A stretch of DNA of 64,000 bases from Tetrastigma voinierianum (GCA_016808115.1 JAEQBH010004670.1:62001-126000), one strand, 5' to 3'; positions 10,495-22,799 are shown, numbered from the stretch's first letter. A program made the numbers and translations. Notes: a model not told the origin generated them from the letters alone.

Positions 10495-11098
10495 TGGAAC
10501 GGACTTAAGAAATGACTTAGATTCCTTTCAAAATAATTTGTCTTACCTCTCTATTGAATACTACTTAAAAGGTTCATAAATGAACTCCCTAATCGATATA
10601 CTAGTTCACGATTATATAACTACCATGTGGGTAGTTATGAGGTGGACAATTACAGCTGGCCATCTTATAATTCCTAAAGACAATGCTTACGTTATACATT
10701 AATCAGGGCATAATGCTTGTCTTGGTGAATGATAGAGGCAGTCCCTACCATTTATCTCTAATGCTTGAGGCGACTTGTTCAATCGAGCATCCGATCCCAT
10801 GTGCTTCGATGCCCAAGGTGATTGAGATGGTAGCACGCCCGAGCTGCATGAGCCACATGCTCCGAGGTGACTGAGATTGTAGCACGCCCGAGTTGCATGA
10901 GCCACATGATCTGAGGTGACTGAGATTGTAGCATGCCCGAGCTGCATGAGCCACATGCACCGAGGTGGACTGAGATATCCGTCAGCCACGAGTCACATGC
11001 TCCGACGAGTCTATGTTGAGTTCAAGCAATTCACATGATTTTCACGTGTTCGGGCCATTCACATGATTGTCACATGATGTGCAACCTATCCCATTCCA
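10495..11098 (-). repeat. 3' LTR of D
   Basis: Boundaries TGGAACGGAC and CCCATTCCA are inverted-terminal TGGAA/TTCCA ends. It includes a TATA-like ATTATATAAC at 10612-10621, also kept in the other LTR, and about three and a half 49-bp repeats from 10816 to 11000. It is about 100 bp longer than the right LTR, mostly by indels outside the repeats. Confidence 0.7.
10816..10980 (-). repeat. 49-bp tandem repeats in the D 3' LTR
   Basis: Units begin at 10816, 10865, 10914 and 10963, exactly 49 bp apart. Each contains CCCGAGCTGCATGAGCC and CACATGCTCCGAGG. The same array with the same 49-bp period is in the other LTR at 29034-29180. Confidence 0.85.
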
Positions 11099-11112
11099 CT
11101 AACCCCCCTAGC
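11099..11112 (-). other. Polypurine tract of D
   Basis: GCTAGGGGGGTTAG on the minus strand, immediately upstream of the 3' LTR start TGGAATGGG. This fixes the polarity of D. Confidence 0.6.
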
Positions 11113-11299
11113 TTTGTTTCAAACCATTAGGGAATGACGCTAGAATCTTTGATCCTTGTGCACCGAAGGAGTCACCATGGCGCTGACACCTCCACGATCT
11201 CGTTTTATACGCATGGCACCTGCATATAGTAATTGGGCCGTGACAAGGAGCATATTCGCACATATATATGGTGAAGTACTGTGAATATCGTCAAGCAAT

Positions 11300-12170
11300 C
11301 ACTTCATAAAACAACGAAATAATGCTTGTAGGGACTTACTCTACACGAGGCTAAGGGCCGTTGAAGGCGAGCCACCAAATGCATAAAATAATCATCTCAT
11401 AAAAATGGAGAACGCCGATAGGGACTTATGCTGCCCAAGGTCAAGGACCGTCAAGGGCTAACCACCAAAGGCTTCAACATAATCATCTCATCGAGAATGG
11501 TCCCATAGAGAAATAACGCTTTGTAGGACTCATGTCAGCTCGAGGCCTGTGGCCATCGAGGGCTGAAGGTCGGGCGTTCATCACATAATCACACACTGAG
11601 TAGTCATATTTACAAATAAATAATGCCAATAAGGACTGACATCATCTGTATTATGTTTGCCGGGCGGCCAGTCACCCGAAGGCTTACCAATCGACCATGA
11701 GAAATAAATGCTCCTGGTAGGACCTATGCCACCCGGCGCCCTGCCATGGCCATCTGGCTGCCAACCACCAAATGCAAATAATCATCTCATAAAATAGTGA
11801 AGTACGTTCAGAGGGCCTTATGCTTCCCGAGGCCAAGGGCCGTCAAGGGCTAGCCTCCAAAGGCATTACTATAATCATCTCATTGAGGTCATCTCATAGA
11901 GAAATAATGCCTGTAAGGATTTATGTTGCTCAAGGCCTAAGGCCATCGAGGGCTAGCCACCAAAGGCTTAAAACAATCATAGAAGTAATGCCTGTATGAG
12001 GCTAAGGGCTGTCGAGGGCTAGCCTCCAAAGGCTTTACCATAATCATCTCATGGAGAAATAACATTTGTAGGGACTTATGCTACCCGAGGCCTAGGGCCA
12101 TCGAAGGCTAGTCGTCGAATGCTTTACCATAATCATCTTATGGAGGTCATCACATGGAGAAATATAAACG
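11300..12170 (-). repeat. Tandem repeat region of D, about nine diverged units of 80-110 bp
   Basis: Recurring blocks on the plus strand: AATAATGCCTGTAGGGAC, TTATGCTACCCGAGGCC, AAGGGCCGTCGAGGGC, TAGCCACCAAAGGC and ATAATCATCTCAT. Anchors of the GTAGGGACTTATG block fall near 11329, 11415, 11524, 11629, 11718, 11807, 11912 and 12069, with one unit near 11993 lacking it. Tandem arrays before the 3' LTR are typical of the Tat/Ogre branch. The remaining 12171-12502 has no repeat or ORF I can name. Confidence 0.8.
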
Positions 12171-12502
12171 ATGTGAACAAGGATACAAACGTCTCATGGC
12201 GATCTACTGAAAGTAATTCTTCATGAAAATGGAGAAAATACTTTTATTCAAGGTTGGAAAGGAGAGCTCTGCTTCCACCGATAGTGAGATGCAATTGTAA
12301 AGGCTCCGCAGCCTTAATCCTCACGCCGACGGCTTGCCTCGAAATAAGCCGCCGCTTATCCGGTCATGTCTTCTTTCTCGTTGTTTAACTTCATACGTGC
12401 TCGACTACTTCTCCATGCTATTATCCTACCGGATTCTCGATGGCTCATCGATCTCAAATTTCAATATGATGACTAAGGCGTCCCGAATTTAAGGCCAGAT
12501 TT

Positions 12503-15109
12503 TGACGAGCTTAAAGTCATCTATTTTCAGTCCATTTTTCCGATTGATTTTTATATAAAAAGACCGACATCATGCGTGAAGATGGAATAATCTCACAATC
12601 TAATCATTGCTCGCCAGAAATTGAAAAGAAAGCAGAAAATGCAGTAAGAGGAGCAGAATGTGACTGAACAGTACTGATTTAATTGGCTGAAGGAAGTCAA
12701 GAAGAAGAGAAGTGCAAAAAGGATTAAAGAATTTGATGTCGCGGCTTTGACAACAATCAAAATGCATCTTTCTAAGTTACAATTACAAAGGTCCACAGAA
12801 TTGAAGCATAATGGAAGACAAAGCGGTCGGGCGTGAAAGAGCTCTAGGTCAAATTACGTAAATCGAGAGTGGGGAGAGAAAGGAGGTTATCACACGTCAG
12901 AAGATGAAGAAGAAGACATGATGTCGCGACATCATTCAGAGGTCGCGACAGAATTTAACTCAGTATAATGGATATGATGTCGCGAAGACCAAAAAGAAGT
13001 CGCGATGTATTAAAAAATTTGATCAATATTTAGGTCGCAAATATCGCTTTTAAAGTTAAAGAATACACTCAAAGATCGGCAGTAAATGGGGGCCGCGACA
13101 TCGCCATAAGGGAAACTAATGGTCGCCATCGATGCACTAAAAAAGAAGGTCGCGATGATCAAGCCGCCGCGACATCAACTACAATAAGGGAAGTCGCGAC
13201 ATCATTCAAAGGGTCGCCGATAACATTGGCAAGAGAAGAAGGTCGCGATAACACAGTTGTCGCCATCAATTGCAAGAATCAGGTCGCTGGCTACCTACTA
13301 CAGAGAAAGAGGTCGCTGATAACATCCATTGCCGTGACATCAAATGCACACGCTAAGGTCGCTGACGCCCTTGCCGCCGCCGCATATCGCCACATACCAA
13401 AGACACGCCGCGACTAAACAAAGACTCGCGACATGACTAAAGACAATGAGGTCGCGACAAGAATCGATGTCGCGACATCAAACTTAATCGTTTATATTTA
13501 AACCGCAATTCAAAAAGAAGTGCATCAAATTAGGCCCAACTGTGAACTCCTATAACACGGCCGCTAACGAATGAACACACTCTCTTACGATCAAGGAGAG
13601 TTCAAGTGGCCGGCCTCGCATTTTAATTTTCTTTTACTCTTTCTTTATTCTTTTTTTATTTTTAGATTAGTTTGTATTTCATTCAAATTCTGACTCGAAC
13701 GCTAGTCAGAAGGGTGTGGTTGAATGCGATTTATATTTCTTCACTCATCGCCCGTAGCTGAATTCCGCATAAATTTTGATTTTCGAATCACTGGGGCTCG
13801 ATTTATGCTGGTTTTCGACAAGCAGTTTCAATGTATGGTGTAATCCATGATTTAGAAACCCAAATCCTATCAAATGACGCATTGCCGAATTATCTTTCCG
13901 CTAATTTTATTCATTATTAAACTTCGCCTTTATAATTCGACTTGTTGGTTTTGCATATATTTCCGAATTGATCCCAATGTCTACTTCTTATACCCATAAC
14001 TGGTCGTTCCAAGCTCGATTTCCGTGAGTTCTATGAGTGACACAGAGAAGGCATTCCTAAGAGTGATGAATAATTTCCTGAAGGTATGGGAAACCCTCGA
14101 TACATTGATGATCTAATGTGCTCTGTGTAATTAAATCGATACATCCTCTTCTCACTTGAAACCGAGAATGAGTTGAGTGAGTTATCAATTTAAGCATGTA
14201 GAGAGTTCGCCTCAATTCGAATCGTGAATTCAATCCCGTGTTAGCAACGATCTAATCAAGGAAAGAATGAGCTGTTCTAATTTTGAGGAAGAGGAACCAG
14301 TATGGTGTAAACCCATGCAATGACTATACAAAGGAGCTTATATTTGATACCATGTTACGGGTAATAAGTATCGAGAAAGAAAAATACCTTAACAAGGCTA
14401 CCCAGATTAAAAGTAGCGTTTATCTGAAATTGATCAGATTCGAGAGAAACGGGTGAAGGTGAGATGATGAACTTATGGTGGTTTGGAGTGATCCAGCTGC
14501 ACTATCACATTCCGACTAGTTTTGAAACTGTGTCTAAAGCAAAATTATCACATAAGCCGTAGGGAATTGATTTCACAATAGTTTATTTCAATGTTCTCTT
14601 TGGCGCATAACTCGTTCAATCCGTCATTTCATTATTTCGCAGTCAATCATTTGTTATTCATTCATATTATTTTAGGTTTTCATTATTTCAAGGCTTTCAC
14701 TACGATTCAAATTGTCCATTATAGTCCAAATAGTATGTAGCTGAAAGTAGTCAGTAATTGATTGATGCCCTCTACATCTGTGGATCGATATCTCGACTTA
14801 AATCCAATTTACTACTTGTCCGACCTCGTGCACTCTGGTAAAAGATCACTCGATCAAAACCACTTAAGAACAATTTACTCCAATTGAAACACCTTCAACT
14901 AATCAAAATAAATTTAAGACATATACTTCCGGCCAACAAGTTTTACGGCGCACGCTTGGGATTAGACAATAGTCTGGCGATGTTATAAATTTTGCATGTC
15001 TTTTCGTCCCATTAACAAGTTTTACGGCGCCGTTGTTCAGGATTAGACAATAGTCTTTCGGGCGACAAGGTTATAAATTCCAGACATGTCTTTTCGGGTC
15101 CTACTAACA
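12503..15109 (+). repeat. 5' LTR of B with two absorbed primer-site/leader units at its end
   Basis: Starts TGACGAGCTTAAAGTC. The core ends AACA at 14938. It is followed by two tandem units (14939-15017 and 15018-15109), each containing a primer-site-like TTACGGCGC, then GATTAGACAATAGTC, then CATGTCTTTTCG, and ending AACA. The 3' LTR carries the same two units before it stops, so they appear to be part of the LTR. A palindrome array (12735-13480) precedes a decayed TATA box CCTATAACAC (13549-13558). Confidence 0.7.
12735..13480 (+). repeat. GTCGCGAC palindrome array in U3 of the B 5' LTR
   Basis: Repeated modules such as GATGTCGCGACATC, AAGGTCGCGATG and GAAGTCGCGACATCATTC at 25-45 bp spacing. 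Perfect TGTCGCGACA occurs near 12920 and 13467. Open frames across this stretch (for example 13226-13417) are products of the repeat. Confidence 0.8.
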
Positions 15110-15132
15110 AGTTTACGGCGCCGTCGTCGGAT
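15110..15132 (+). other. Functional-position primer-binding site of B
   Basis: Reads ACGGCGCCGTCGTCGGATC, close to the tRNA-Asp site GGCGCCGTTGCCGGGGATC. It is the third tandem copy of the primer-site string but the first one not shared with the 3' LTR. The leader 15133-15490 that follows has no recognisable gene. Confidence 0.6.
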
Positions 15133-15489
15133 CGAAAGAATTCAGATCAATATTCGACGAGTTAAGGAATGCTAATTTGGACATTTAAAAGAAAAAGAAT
15201 AAAATAGTTTTTCATGGCAAGGGTTATTTAGCCACTAACTTTCAACGAGCCATTGGAAAATATTTGTCAGTCGACTAACTCTATTAATGTAAGGTGTGTT
15301 TTGATTTCCTCGTGAAAACTTTAATGCATAGGAAATGTAACACCGATATGATTCCGTTAGACATCGAACTAGGAAAGAACACTGCTTGAGAAAGGCGAAG
15401 ATCAAACTCCGCCTAGCGGCGTATGAAAGGCCGCACCATACCGGCGACAACGTATCAGCAAATTGTATACCTAATCAATGACATACAAT

Positions 15490-16690
15490 GGAGGACTTCG
15501 AGACCTATTATTCAGTGATGAATACTCGCGAATCGACAACCCAAGGATGCAAATAATTTTGAAACTAAAGCCAAAGACTGACATAATGGTTCAGCAACAA
15601 TGTACTACTGGGGCCATCCCAATGTAAGACCCAAATGAGCATATCCGGGAAGGTTTCTCGTAATGGCAAACACAAGAGTTGAATGGGGTGAGACTGTGAG
15701 GTCATTAAATTGCATTTATTTCCATTTTCTTTAAGAGATACAAAGAGCCCACATGGTATGAATCTCTACCATATGGTTCTGATACTGGAGGAGCTCAGAG
15801 AAGCCTACCTGGGTAGATTCTTCCCTATCACTCACCCTCGTAAAGACGAAGGAGATAATCAGGTTCCACAGGGGGAAGATGAGAGCCTCATGAGCATGGA
15901 GAGATTCAAAGGTTGCCAAAAGATCTCGATGCATGGATAGACTTGAAGACCCGGGGATGGACATAGTGTATCATGCCTCAATGACATCTAAGGGTATTAT
16001 TGGAGCAAGCTCATGCCGAGCATTCAAACGTAAGAGGCCAAGAGGCAAGAGATCCGACTGAGGACTCAAGCAATGCAATATGAAAGCTCCATCGTGGTTT
16101 CAAAAGTAATTTGGCAGGAAGAGGAGTCATGGAGCTACAAGATGACAGCCATGGAGGCAAAGTTAGATGCCATCATGCATAGAATGGACAAGCAAGAGAG
16201 GAAGATGCACACTGTTCATGAAATAGGAGCAGTTGAGAGGAACTATTGAGAGGAAGTGTCAGGTACCCATCAAGAACTCGCTTTTATGATGCCGGTGAGA
16301 GCCAAGAAGCATCACTTCAAACCAAATCATAACCTTCCAGCACACTATCATCCAGCACTGAGGAACCATGAAAATTTTTCATATGGTGGAGGGGCCTCAC
16401 AAGGCCAAAGGCATGAACAACATCCTCAGCAAGGATATCAGCAGCCACCAAGGTTCCAACAACAGCAGCAAGGAGGAGGAAGCATAAATGAATATCAGGG
16501 TCAGAGGAGAGCTCCACCATTCAAGATCAACGTCGCACTACGTGGGGACAACAAGAAGTTGTTAAACCTCCATGAACAAAAGTTTGCAAAATCGAAGCCT
16601 CAAATGCCAATTCTCAAATTTTCAGGAAGACCACTAATGCTTCTCTCAAGAACCCGAGACACGTATAAGGGCAACCGGCCCTAAACTCCG
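15490..16690 (+). pseudogene. gag: gag polyprotein (B), heavily frameshifted
   Basis: Landmarks in order: ANNFELKP and MVQQQ near 15555-15600, DPNEHIRE near 15635, LFPFSLRDT near 15718, then a basic/Gln-rich tail from 16256 with KHHFKPNHNLPAHYHPALR, ENFSYGGGAS and QQPPRFQQQQQGGG. The YHPALRNHENFSYGG block is also in the gag of E (51270-51315). No CCHC zinc knuckle is visible. Several stops and shifts; not translatable as one protein. Gag would form the particle shell and package the element RNA. Confidence 0.75.
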
Positions 16691-16959
16691 CAAAACTGCA
16701 TGAAAGATGCCTTTCCAGCTGGACAAAGAAGAACTAAAGACCTGCATGGCTGCAAGTACTTTAAGTGGGAAAGACTCGAGAAGAGGACGTAAAAGACGAA
16801 GCAACAAGGGAGATGAGTCTGTATGAGCGCAGTAAACACCGGAGAGAAAGAAAGAAAGAAGGAACAGTTGTCCAGAGAAGAAGGAAGTAAGAAGAAAACC
16901 CAGAACAACCTCGTCATGCCCTATTTCCACGCAGGCCATAAATCAAGATAGAGGAACAA

Positions 16960-17540
16960 CTTGCAAGGTCTCAAAACCTTTCTTAGAGATCGCATGCCTT
17001 GGGCGTATGGTCACCGATGCCACTTTGGCAAAGTTCGAAAGACATACCGAGCAAAAAGAGTAGAAGATTGGCCGAAGAAGGAATTGTGAACCTCGATCGC
17101 AACTTGCAATACTATGATCAAGAGGGGCTTACTCGTAAAAGATGAAGGATCCAGGAGCTTCCACCATTCCCTGCCCCATCGAGAGCTCAGCTCGTAGCCT
17201 CTCGTGACTCCAAAGCCAAGATCACCTTAATGCCCTATTCTCACGCTAAGAAGGCCTGGGGGGGAGCTTACCCCCACTACGCTACTTCCAAATGGCATAT
17301 ATGTAACTCGCAAACCTCAAGGAATCATAGAAGATGTGTGCCGGGTAGCTAGCTCTTCCAAGAGACTTCACTGACCGGATATGGAGGAAGCATCCACAAG
17401 TCCTCTCGCTACTGGAAGGCCATTCCTTGCAACCTGAGTACTCTCTTAATCGATGCGTAAGGGAATTCTACTCCTCGTAGAGTTGAGAAGAGAAAGCCGA
17501 CTTCAATTTAATCGTAAGTTCGAGGAGTTTAGACATGGGG
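16960..17540 (+). pseudogene. pol: Aspartic protease region (B), very decayed
   Basis: Only fragments remain: KPQGIIEDV near 17312-17338, the GRPFLAT signature near 17418-17440, and a readable end with ELRREKADFNL near 17483-17510. The catalytic D-S/T-G triad cannot be found. Position between gag and RT agrees with the family order. The 16691-16960 stretch before it holds the acidic/basic linker (KKSEE-like in E) in broken form. Confidence 0.55.
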
Positions 17541-17789
17541 AGGGAAGATGTAAGGTCAATTAAGATGTATATGTCAATCAACTCGAATTTTACTATGATT
17601 GTAATGCCCAATTTTTCAATCAATGAAAAAGAGATGAATTCCCGCATCTCAAGATTTTGATTCGCATTTTCGCACATCGCCTTTTGCATTCTACTAAGAA
17701 AGTGATGAGTCTCGAATAAACCGAGGTGAAAAAGAGACCAAATTGAAGAAAAGGAATTTCATCAAGAAACCAGTGAAGAAGGGCTAGTT

Positions 17790-18780
17790 CTAAAGGTGTT
17801 GCCAAGTCATTTAAAGTATGCTTACCTGAAGCTGCCAAAGAGTAAACCAGTAATAATTTCTGCTAGACTTAGTGATGCTGAGGAACAGAGGTTGCTGGAA
17901 ATTTTGAGAAATCATAAGGAGTCTATAGCTTGGTCTATTGAAGAGTTGTACTACTTCACCATCAATATGCATGCACAAAATACTGAAGAAAATGCAAGGC
18001 CAACTGCTGAACATCAAAGGAGGCTTAATCCAAGAATGAAAGCAAAGTAGTCGTGAAAGAGGTGCTCAAATGGTTAAATGCTGGTTTTATCTATGCAATT
18101 TCAGACAGTCCTTGGGTTAGCCCAGTCCACGTGGTTCCTAGGAAGAGTGGATTTACTATAATCTGCAATGAAAGAAATGAATTAATTCCAACAAGAACTA
18201 TGATGTGGATTCGAGAGTATGCATTGATTACAGGAAGTCGAACACAAAGAAATCCAGAAAGATCACTTCCCTTTGCCATTCATCGAATGATGTTGACAGA
18301 TTATCAGGACATCCTCACTTTTGTTTCTCGACGGGTATTCGTGCTACAACCGATTGCAATTGCACCTCGAGGATTAAGAGAAGACCACATTCACATGCCC
18401 TTACTGCACTCATTTCTCTCGTAAGGATGTCATTTAGGCCGTACGCCCCGCTTACTTTCTAGAGATGTATGATGTCAATGTTCTCAGACTCGTAGAAGAA
18501 GTTATGGAAATTTTTATGGATGACTTCATGTTGTATGGGTCCGCTTTTGAACAATGCTCGAACAACTGAAACAAGATTCAAAGATGCAAGACAAGTGAAT
18601 AGCACTAAATCGAGAAAAATGCCATTTCATGGTAATGTATGGGTATTGTTCTTGGTCATAAAATTTCGCTACAGGCTGTGGCACCAATCCAAGATTTCTA
18701 TTATCAAAACCCTTGCACCTCCCACCACAAGAAAAGGATAAGAAGTTTCGGGGCATGCTGGATTTTGCTGTGAGATCTCA
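17790..18780 (+). pseudogene. pol: Reverse transcriptase (B)
   Basis: 17796-18050 encodes LPSHLKYAYLKLPKSKPVII, then RLLEILRNHKESIAWSIEEL and EHQRRLNPRM, the Athila RT N-terminal extension and start. 18053-18190 gives VLKWLNAGFIYAISDSPWV and SPVHVVPRKSGFTII. After frameshifts the catalytic box appears as MEIFMDDFMLYGSAFEQC at about 18504-18560 (F-MDD), followed by a CHFM/GIVLGH-like stretch and IIKTLAPPTTRKG near 18700-18740. Stops such as TAG in place of conserved residues show it is inactive. It would copy the element RNA from the tRNA-Asp primer. Confidence 0.85.
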
Positions 18781-18799
18781 TCAAAGATCAAGAATAAAT

Positions 18800-19320
18800 G
18801 CATCACTATGCGTATTACCGAGAAAGACACAAAATTTAATTTTGATGATTCCTACAAGGTCATTAAGAAATTAAGATCGATTGGTTCAAGCACCATTAAG
18901 GCCGCACTGGAATGGGATCGAATTGGCAATGTGTGATGCCGTTGATTTCAGAATGGAGCTGTTGGGGCAAAGAAAAGAGAAAAATATTCGCAGCCATATA
19001 CTATGATAGCATCCTTTCAATGAAGCACAAGAAAACTATTCCACAACTGAAAAGGAGATGCTAGCACAAGGTTCATTGTGAAAATTCAGCCATACATTCT
19101 AGATCCCATGTTATAGTTCACACTGCACTACGCACCCATCAACATCTTATGTCAAAAGGAAGCAAGCCAAGACTGATAAGGTGGGTAAGCACACGCAAGA
19201 GTTTGATCTAGAAATTAGAGATAAAAAGGATGGAGCAATGTGATAGGCCGATCACTTGTCCGTAATAGAAAGAAATCAAGGTAAGAGGAGGAGATAAGAT
19301 TAAGAGAGAGCTTCCCGCAC
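18800..19320 (+). pseudogene. pol: RNase H domain (B), decayed
   Basis: Fragments in different frames: AMCDAVDF and GQRKEKNI around 18930-18990, NEAQENYSTTEKEMLA around 19020-19062, a tail resembling the FRPYL...HYA segment near 19090-19140, and EIRDKKDG/DHLS-like residues near 19210-19262. These match the order of the Athila RNase H. No continuous frame over 60 residues remains. Confidence 0.7.
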
Positions 19321-19329
19321 GAGCAACTA

Positions 19330-20570
19330 TTTCAATTGGTCATTCCAAATGCCATGGTATGTCGATATTGTGAATTACTTGGGGCCAGGGAGTAGCCTTT
19401 CGAATTCAGCCACCAACAAAAGAAAGCTCAGGATCGACAAAGAGTATTATATCTCGGGATTTAATTCCACTATTTAAGAGGGGAGCTGATATGATTATAA
19501 GAAGATGTGTGCCAAAGTGGTGAACAAAGCAAATTATGAATGAATGCCACATCACCATATTGGGGTATTTTTCAGAAAGAACAGCCATAAGATACTCCGA
19601 TCAGATTTTATCGCCAACTGTTCAGTGGATTGTACCGAATGAGTCAAATTATGTGATAGATGCCAAAAGATTGAAATACAAGAAGAGAAATGAAATGCCT
19701 TACGAGGCATATTGGTGGTGCAAATTTTTATGTAATGGGGATAGATTTTACGATCCTTCCATAATCGCTTTGGAAACTCAGATATACCGGCTAGCAAAGT
19801 GATTATGTTTCTAAATGGGTGAAGCAATAGCTTGCCCAAGGAATGATGTTAATACAACTTGTGAGTTTCCCCGCAAAGAACATATCGAGCGTATTTCGGG
19901 AACACCCAGACTATTATCGATGGGGAAGCCACTTGCAAACAAATTTTCGCAAAGCCCACGAGCAGATATTGGATCAAACATATAATGAGCCTAAATTTAT
20001 CATCCCCGTGACTAACGGGCAAGGTGGTTTCCAACCGGGAGGTTAAAAGGACTCGAAAGACTCAGAAGTCTGGCAGAAGGATTGGTCTTCTCCAAACTTG
20101 ATGATGCACTGGCTCACAGATCGCATTCAAAACTTCTACTGGGGATGTCCCCATACAGATCGTATTTGGCAAGCCATGTCACCTCCTCTCGAATTGGAAT
20201 ACAAGGCTATGTGGGCCACTATGTTTAAATTTCTACTTGAAAATGGCAAAGGAAGAGATTGCTTCAACCGAATGAACTGAAGAACTGAGAAATGAAGCCT
20301 ATGATACGCAGATCTACAAAGAAAGACAAAGAAATGGCATGATCAAAGGATTCTTAGGAAGGAATCTCGTAGAAGGATCGAAGTTCTCGTTATTTAACCT
20401 GTGATTAAGATTGTTCCCGGGAAAATTGAAATCAAGGTGGAGTGGACCATATACCGTGGTGTCAAGCACTACTTTCGGAGCAGTAACACTCAAGACTGAT
20501 ACTGGGGAGGAATTTAAAGTCAATGGACAAAGACTCAAGCATTAATGTGCTGTGGAGGAAAAGAAGAGCT
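19330..20570 (+). pseudogene. pol: Integrase (B), decayed
   Basis: Blocks recognised by comparison with E and G: a CHGMSI/ITWG segment near 19350-19385 (the pre-zinc WYADIVNYL region), CVPKW and NECHITILGYFSERTAI near 19508-19590 (HHCC zinc region), KKRNEMP and WWCKFLC near 19683-19735 (before the first core Asp), and the tail GPYTVVSSTTFGAVTLKT with EEFKVNGQRLKH near 20450-20540. Frameshifts separate all of these. The conserved GGGAGGCAACCC string follows at 20648. No catalytic triad can be assembled. Confidence 0.7.
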
Positions 20571-21600
20571 ACAAAGAAGTCTCATCGAGAGGAAAGAAAA
20601 TCAAAACAAAGCAAGTCCACTAAGAACTCAAAATCGAAAAATACGTGGGAGGCAACCCATAGAGACTTGACTCTTCGTTTAGACTTTGAAATTTTTTTTG
20701 AATTCAACCTTGATTTTGTTTTCATGTTATTATAATGATTAGTTAGTACTTAAGAAGTTAATTTTTGTTTAATCGAATCCTTCCCGTATGTCGCAGTACT
20801 TATGTGAATGGCCTGTGCAAGAAGGAATGAACTCCAGTACAACTCCAGCAACTTGCAGAAGAGAACGACAAAAAAAAAAGGGAGCATTCCTTTCCCTATA
20901 TAAATTCTGTGAAATTTGAATAGAATACATTCTTTAATTGCTGTGTGAAATTGGTTTGTTTGATGATGAGAATCTGTTAATTGATCAAGAGCGAAAGCCG
21001 GTGTTAATTAAATTTGAGGTATCAGGTGATCACGCTATGTAATAAAACTTATGTCGTGATTTAAACCTAAGTCACAACAAAGTTGATGTCGTGACTTAGT
21101 CAATGCCGAAGGAAGAACAAGGCCGACACATACAACCAAAAGTTCTCATTTGGAAGAAATCGAGGTCGCGATTAAATTCTGGGTCGCGACAAGCATTAAT
21201 CCCTTCAGAAGAAAAGAGAGAACGCCACACCTCACAATGTCCTCGAGATGCCCGATGTTCGCAACCTTAAGAGGACTTGTCCTCCCACGGAGACTTGTGT
21301 CGCGACAAACAAAAAATATGTTGCGACAAAGAGGATAAATTGCCTACCAAGGGGGCTTTCAATTCGTTTCTAAATTTAATGACAGTCACATTCTCACTCC
21401 GACTTAAGTCGCGACAAGCATTAATAAATGAAACTACAAAGAGCCCACCATAATAACTCGAATTGCAACCGTTGAGAAACTCTTTCCACTGCTATCTTCT
21501 TCCTCGATGCGACCAACTCTTCACTCTTCGCATATTCTCCGTTTCGACTACGAAAAACCCTAACCAAACTTCCTCCTAAAAACCTTCCATTCCTCCCAAT
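20571..21600 (+). promoter_or_regulatory. Pol-to-ORF3 spacer of B with palindrome array
   Basis: After the GGAGGCAACCC string (20650) there is AT-rich sequence with CCTATATAAATTC near 20895, then an array at 21045-21420 with GTCGTGATT, GTCACAAC, GATGTCGTGACTTAG, GGTCGCGACAAGC, GTGTCGCGACAAAC and AAGTCGCGACAAGC. A degenerate TATA-like CATAATAAC at about 21448 precedes a pyrimidine-rich leader and the ORF3 start. This is the B counterpart of the better preserved spacer of E. Confidence 0.55.
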
Positions 21601-22310
21601 GGCCGAACCTCGAGACTTTCGTCCCGAATCTGAACGAAATCATGGAGGAACATGCTCAAACTAAAGGAGCGTTCCATCCAGAACCTGAGAATCAACCAAT
21701 TGCAAGGGAACAAGCATACAAGGGGAAAGACAAGGTGATGGAAGAAGAAGAAGATGCGTTTGTGTCAGAAGAGGCTTCAGCACATGCGAGGTATTATGCT
21801 AATAAAGTGGTTTGGCTTGAGAGAGAGGATTCAAGAACCCTATTTCCTTTCAAGAAATGATAGAACAACGAGGATGGGAAAATTTATGCAAGCACCAGAG
21901 GCCCGAATATGCAGCAGTGGTTCGGGAATTCTACTCTAACTTGGTAGGAAGAAAGGACAACTCTGTATTTGTCAGGGGAGTTTGGGTTCCATACGGGGCA
22001 AATGCCATTAACGAGGTGTACGGGATGGTAGGGCAAAGGCATAGCTCCAAATTTAAGAAGCTGTTAGCAAACCCGAATCGTGAGAAGATTGTCAGGAAAT
22101 CGACAGATGGTAAGGTCCACTGGACAAGAGAAAGGAGCACCAAAGACAATCGGGCCAGGAGACCTACAGAGGAGGCCAAGGTATGGTTTTATTTCCGAAG
22201 GCCCGTGTTAAGGTTCCAAACTGGGCATGTATGCACAAGTAAGGGAACAGAAGCCATCATTCTCGTATGCACACCGAAGGTACAAGCTCAACGTAGGAGC
22301 AAAGATTGAA
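21600..22310 (+). pseudogene. ORF3 N-terminal part: plant-transposon-protein domain (B)
   Basis: The frame opens with FVPNLNEIMEEHAQ (about 21618-21660), an acidic linker GKDKVMEEEEDAFVSEE, and then, after a stop and a frame change at about 21857, a well preserved block: EQRGWENLCKHQRPEYAAV, VREFYSNLV, VFVRGVWVPYGANAINEVYG, then a basic stretch and EEAKVWFYFRRPVL. This matches the domain annotated in plants as putative plant transposon protein, found downstream of pol in Athila-type elements. Its role is unknown. The order FYSNL...VRG.WV...INE is the diagnostic part. It is one frameshift away from a frame of over 200 codons. Confidence 0.7.
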
Positions 22311-22799
22311 AATTCACAATAAGATACCATGAGGGAAACAAAAAGAGGTTTGATCCTCATCCAACAACAATCACTGTGCTTTGCTCAAGGTCAAGGAAGT
22401 GGAACATGGGCGTAAGAAGAAGAGGTTCCTAAGGCTTCACCATTAACCCCTGACTGCAAGTAAGGCCAAGGAATTCCAGAAGAAAAAGGGGATCATGGTG
22501 GAAGCAAGATTCGAAAAGAAGAGGAGAATGAAAGACGTTAAGAGACACTCTTCGCTGGGGTGGATCAAGGAGAACAAAACCCAGAAACACAGCCAGAAGG
22601 GAATACCTCTATGTTTGCAGAGGACTTAGAACCAAATGAGACAAGTCCTATAGATTTCACCACCCCACTGCCAGCTCTCCACCAATGAGAAACAGGGAAT
22701 TCAGAGAACCAGGAGAAAGCTCTAGAAGAGCCCAAGAAGATAGCCAAATAATGGAGATGCTCATTTCTATGCAGAAAAGTATGGAAGAAAGAGAAGAGA

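Noticed and set aside
16646..16939. Two overlapping minus-strand frames in B
   Set aside because: Antisense to the gag-protease linker, whose purine-rich coding strand gives Leu/Ser-rich shadows.
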